Shown one piece after another: positions 61,653-64,000 of a DNA stretch of 64,000 nucleotides. The stretch spans positions 1 through 64,000 of the forward strand of contig JAUYRZ010000027.1 of NCBI GenBank assembly GCA_030695565.1. The letters are read 5' to 3'. Source of the stretch: Archangium sp. GTDB lineage: Bacteria; Myxococcota; Myxococcia; Myxococcales; Myxococcaceae. A program made the translations under genes and the position numbers. The notes under the pieces are model-generated. The model saw only the letters and a list, made by a program, of their open reading frames with translations. It did not search any database and had not been told where the DNA came from. Each line of letters begins with the position of its first letter. Positions within the stretch are counted from its first letter, which is position 1.

Positions 61653-64000
61653 TTACTGAATGGTTCCGCTGACGCTCATCTGAGACTGGGTGCCCAGGGT
61701 GGTGACGCCCACGGTGATGGTCACCGCCTCACTGGGCGACATGTCGGTCGACGCCGCACCCGTGACGGTTAGTCTGGCAACGGGGCCGGGCGACCAGACC
61801 CCGAACGCGGTGCGGTATTGGCAAACCTGTTCGGTGTTCAGGCAGTCGCCCGTGCCCGCCGCGTTGGTCAGCCGCCGCGGCTCGATCGTGAAGCCGAAGC
61901 CATCGAGGCCCAACAGACTCATCAACGAGATGCTGCCCTTGGAGGCGGTGCGAGTGAACATCACGGTGCTGTTGGCCTCGACGATGTTGCGGTTTCGATC
62001 GGTGACCAGCACGTCGATCAACGAGGTCGTTCCGCGGGCCACGTTGAACGTCGACGGCACGAAGACGGCGTTCGAGGGCTCGGCGTAGTCCGTGTAGAGC
62101 AGGTAGGTCTTCGTCCAGATCTTGGTCGACGCGTCCCAGACTCCGTTGGGCCCCGTCCACGCGCCGTTGCCGTCGACATCGATGTAGTTCTCTCCGACGT
62201 TCCAGATGTCGTCGTCGTTGACGTCGACCAACGGTTCTCCCTGGTCGATGAACTGCTCGACGCCATCTCTGATGCCGTTCGAGTTCGAGTCGCTGAACCA
62301 CTCCTCACCATCGGTGTACGCAACGAGCGTCACCAGGCCGTCGCGCGGGTTGCGCGTCAGGAACCCATCCACGGTCTGCGTTTCGGCGGCCCGTGCAAAA
62401 GGGAACTGACCTGGCAGGGCCGTGAGGGGCGGCACGTCTGCCGCGGGGAATTGCCCCGAGGTGTCGAACGAGACGGTGCCTCGGCCCTCGTTCGGACCCA
62501 ACGGCGGCACGTACGGCGTGGTGGGCGCGCTGTTCTGAATGTTGCCGGCCTCGGAGAGGAACTGAACGGTGGTGCCCGCGCCCACCGGGTTGTTGTTGCG
62601 ATCGACCAGGACGATCGAGCACGTCGCGTTGAGCAACAGCGGGGGCGAAGGCGAGCGATACGCGGGGAGGTTGACCCTCGGGCACTGGAAGGAGAACCCC
62701 TTGCTCGAAGGCTTTGCGCCGCGGACGCCGATGGTCGGGCTGGTGGCCGAGATCCCCGGAATGACGGTCGCCGTCACGGAGAACGAACCGATCGAGTCAC
62801 CCGAGGTGACCACGGCATCGACGTTTCCCTGCGCGTCGCTCACGCCGCTGGCGGTCGCCACCGTGCCCGTGGGCTGGTTGTTGAGCACGAAGGTGACTCG
62901 CACGCCCGACACCGGCTGAGAGTTCGTCCTCGAGTCGCGCAGGGTGAAGCGCAAGGTCGCCTGGGTGTTGAACCCGGAGTTGCGAATGCCCATCACCGAA
63001 CAGGGCGTGCCGGCGCAGGTGGTCGACACGTAGGCGATGGTGCCGATGCGCAGCACCTCGACGTTCGCGGCGCCGGTGCGCATCGACATCGGATCGGTGG
63101 CGGTGATGGTGGCGATGCCGTCGACGCCTCCTTCACGAAGCTCGAGGGACAGGGCGCCGCTCGAGTCGGTCGTTCCCGAACCGGAGAACACGCCGCCGTC
63201 GGCCAGGAGCAAGGTGCCGAGGTTGGTCGCGACCTGGAGCGTACGACCCACTGCGGGCGTTCCATTCGTCACCAGGCGAGCGCTCACGGTCGTCGAGTCG
63301 TTGACGCCCACGTACAGTCGCGGCTTGCCCACGGTGACGAAGACGCCTGCGTCGGGCTGCGCCAGGTTGACGGTGGTGGTGGCCGACACGCTGAAGGCCG
63401 GATCGCTCGCGGTGATGGTGGCGACACCGGGGGACCCTGTGTCGGAGAGCAGGGCCCTCACGCGGCCATTCGTATCGGTGAGCGCGGGCGAGACGAATGT
63501 GCCGCCATCAACCTCCAGCAACTGCCCGGCGGAGGTCTCGAGCTGAATCATTCTCCCCGGCACGGCGCGGCCGTCGAGGGTGTGGTTGACGGTCAGCTGG
63601 GCGATCTCATTGAAGCCGACGGTGAGCACCGTTCGATCGGTCATCACCATGATGCCCGCGTCGGGCCGGAACACCGTGACGGAGACGGAAGCCGGCCGGC
63701 CCGCGGTCGGAGTGGCAGTCACCTGGGCCGTGCCTGCACTGCCATCGTCGACGAGCACGGCGTGAATCTGCCCTGCAAAGTCGGTCGTTGCGGGCGACAC
63801 GAAAGGGCCACCATCGGGAAACAGCAGGTTGCCCAGCGAGGTGGTGAGCGCGACGGCGTTGCCGGGCGTGGGCACTCCGTCGACCGAGTACGTGCCGGTC
63901 AGTTGGGAACTCTGGCCGAGCCCGATGCCCACCTGAGTGCGAGAGGCCGTCAACGTCATGCCCGCATCGGGCACCACCACCACGGCGGGGGTAATCGTGA
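61653..64000 (-). CDS. Large Ig-repeat surface protein, N-terminus outside window
   Basis: At least 781 codons; the frame stays open to the right edge, so the true start is outside. Three or more tandem bacterial Ig-like repeats of about 100 residues begin with a PDAG motif (VVPDAGMTLTASRTQVGIG; FRPDAGIMVMTDRTVLTVG; AQPDAGVFVTVGKPRLYVG) and contain the LLFPDGGPFVSPATTDF-type block. A further Ig-like part (GVRVTFVLNNQPTG) follows, then an Asp-rich region (FSDSNSNGIRDGVEQFIDQGEPLVDVNDDDIWNVGE) that looks calcium-binding. Probably an extracellular adhesive or structural protein. Confidence 0.85.
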   Translation of the reverse strand, partial: TITPAVVVVPDAGMTLTASRTQVGIGLGQSSQLTGTYSVDGVPTPGNAVALTTSLGNLLFPDGGPFVSPATTDFAGQIHAVLVDDGSAGTAQVTATPTAGRPASVSVTVFRPDAGIMVMTDRTVLTVGFNEIAQLTVNHTLDGRAVPGRMIQLETSAGQLLEVDGGTFVSPALTDTNGRVRALLSDTGSPGVATITASDPAFSVSATTTVNLAQPDAGVFVTVGKPRLYVGVNDSTTVSARLVTNGTPAVGRTLQVATNLGTLLLADGGVFSGSGTTDSSGALSLELREGGVDGIATITATDPMSMRTGAANVEVLRIGTIAYVSTTCAGTPCSVMGIRNSGFNTQATLRFTLRDSRTNSQPVSGVRVTFVLNNQPTGTVATASGVSDAQGNVDAVVTSGDSIGSFSVTATVIPGISATSPTIGVRGAKPSSKGFSFQCPRVNLPAYRSPSPPLLLNATCSIVLVDRNNNPVGAGTTVQFLSEAGNIQNSAPTTPYVPPLGPNEGRGTVSFDTSGQFPAADVPPLTALPGQFPFARAAETQTVDGFLTRNPRDGLVTLVAYTDGEEWFSDSNSNGIRDGVEQFIDQGEPLVDVNDDDIWNVGENYIDVDGNGAWTGPNGVWDASTKIWTKTYLLYTDYAEPSNAVFVPSTFNVARGTTSLIDVLVTDRNRNIVEANSTVMFTRTASKGSISLMSLLGLDGFGFTIEPRRLTNAAGTGDCLNTEQVCQYRTAFGVWSPGPVARLTVTGAASTDMSPSEAVTITVGVTTLGTQSQMSVSGTIQ

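Overview
The window is 64 kb of gene-dense, high-GC DNA. It reads as a chromosomal segment of a Myxococcota (myxobacterial) genome. The evidence is the number of Cys-rich and Gly-linker lipoproteins, two eukaryotic-like Ser/Thr kinases with periplasmic tails, PEGA-domain, double-PilZ and three HDOD proteins, a MopE-like protein with CNGIDDDCDG repeats, a myxobacterial-type outer-membrane protein next to lysA, and frequent GTG starts with 4-base overlaps. No species can be named. I saw no rRNA or tRNA genes, transposases, phage genes or CRISPR array. No stretch over 300 bases lacks a gene; the largest gaps are about 207 bp (17928-18134), 194 bp (49865-50058) and 184 bp (19671-19854).

Left part (1-19.7 kb), mostly minus strand. 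A probable operon runs from glutamate dehydrogenase (4860) through a cyclic-nucleotide-binding protein and a HExxH metalloprotease to a large Pro/Ala/Glu repeat protein that leaves the window. Divergent from it are a Cys-rich lipoprotein and a coupled XRE regulator. Next come a lipoprotein/PilZ operon (10320-6954), a PEGA membrane protein, and an operon of a TPR-TonB-dependent receptor, a lipoprotein and a zinc-ribbon membrane protein (17927-13514). It is followed by a 2OG-Fe(II) oxygenase, an ornithine-cyclodeaminase homologue and a lipoprotein (13471-11365), and by a Ser/Thr kinase.

Centre (19.8-41.4 kb). Mainly housekeeping and small enzyme units: Kup potassium transporter; an ATP-grasp ligase overlapping a GNAT; HD phosphohydrolase plus Nudix/metallo-beta-lactamase fusion; HDOD; spermidine-synthase-like membrane protein; cytochrome c-FTR1 iron permease; a coupled thyA-folA-PduO-queG operon; ttcA; beta-carbonic anhydrase; a CocE-type hydrolase; and mutM-mce. 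PduO adenosyltransferase and methylmalonyl-CoA epimerase together suggest B12-dependent propionate/methylmalonyl-CoA metabolism.

Right part (41.4-64 kb). An accessory-looking locus (41.46-49.9 kb) begins at a strong sigma-54-type promoter. It holds an unrecognised protein, a kinase, an unrecognised membrane protein, a lipoprotein gene split by an in-frame TAG next to a G-quadruplex tract, and a MopE-like lipoprotein, and ends at a strong terminator. A long plus-strand array follows: outer-membrane protein, LptM-like lipoprotein, lysA, dapA, dapB, FAH-family enzyme, folK, TPR protein, lipoprotein, ParA/MinD-like ATPase, HDOD. On the minus strand are a further HDOD gene, kdsD, and an Ig-repeat surface protein cut by the right edge.

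A dispersed hairpin repeat (CCCTCTCCC / GGGAGAGGG plus a GGGGTGAGGG-type tail) occurs five times, every time at a junction between convergent genes.
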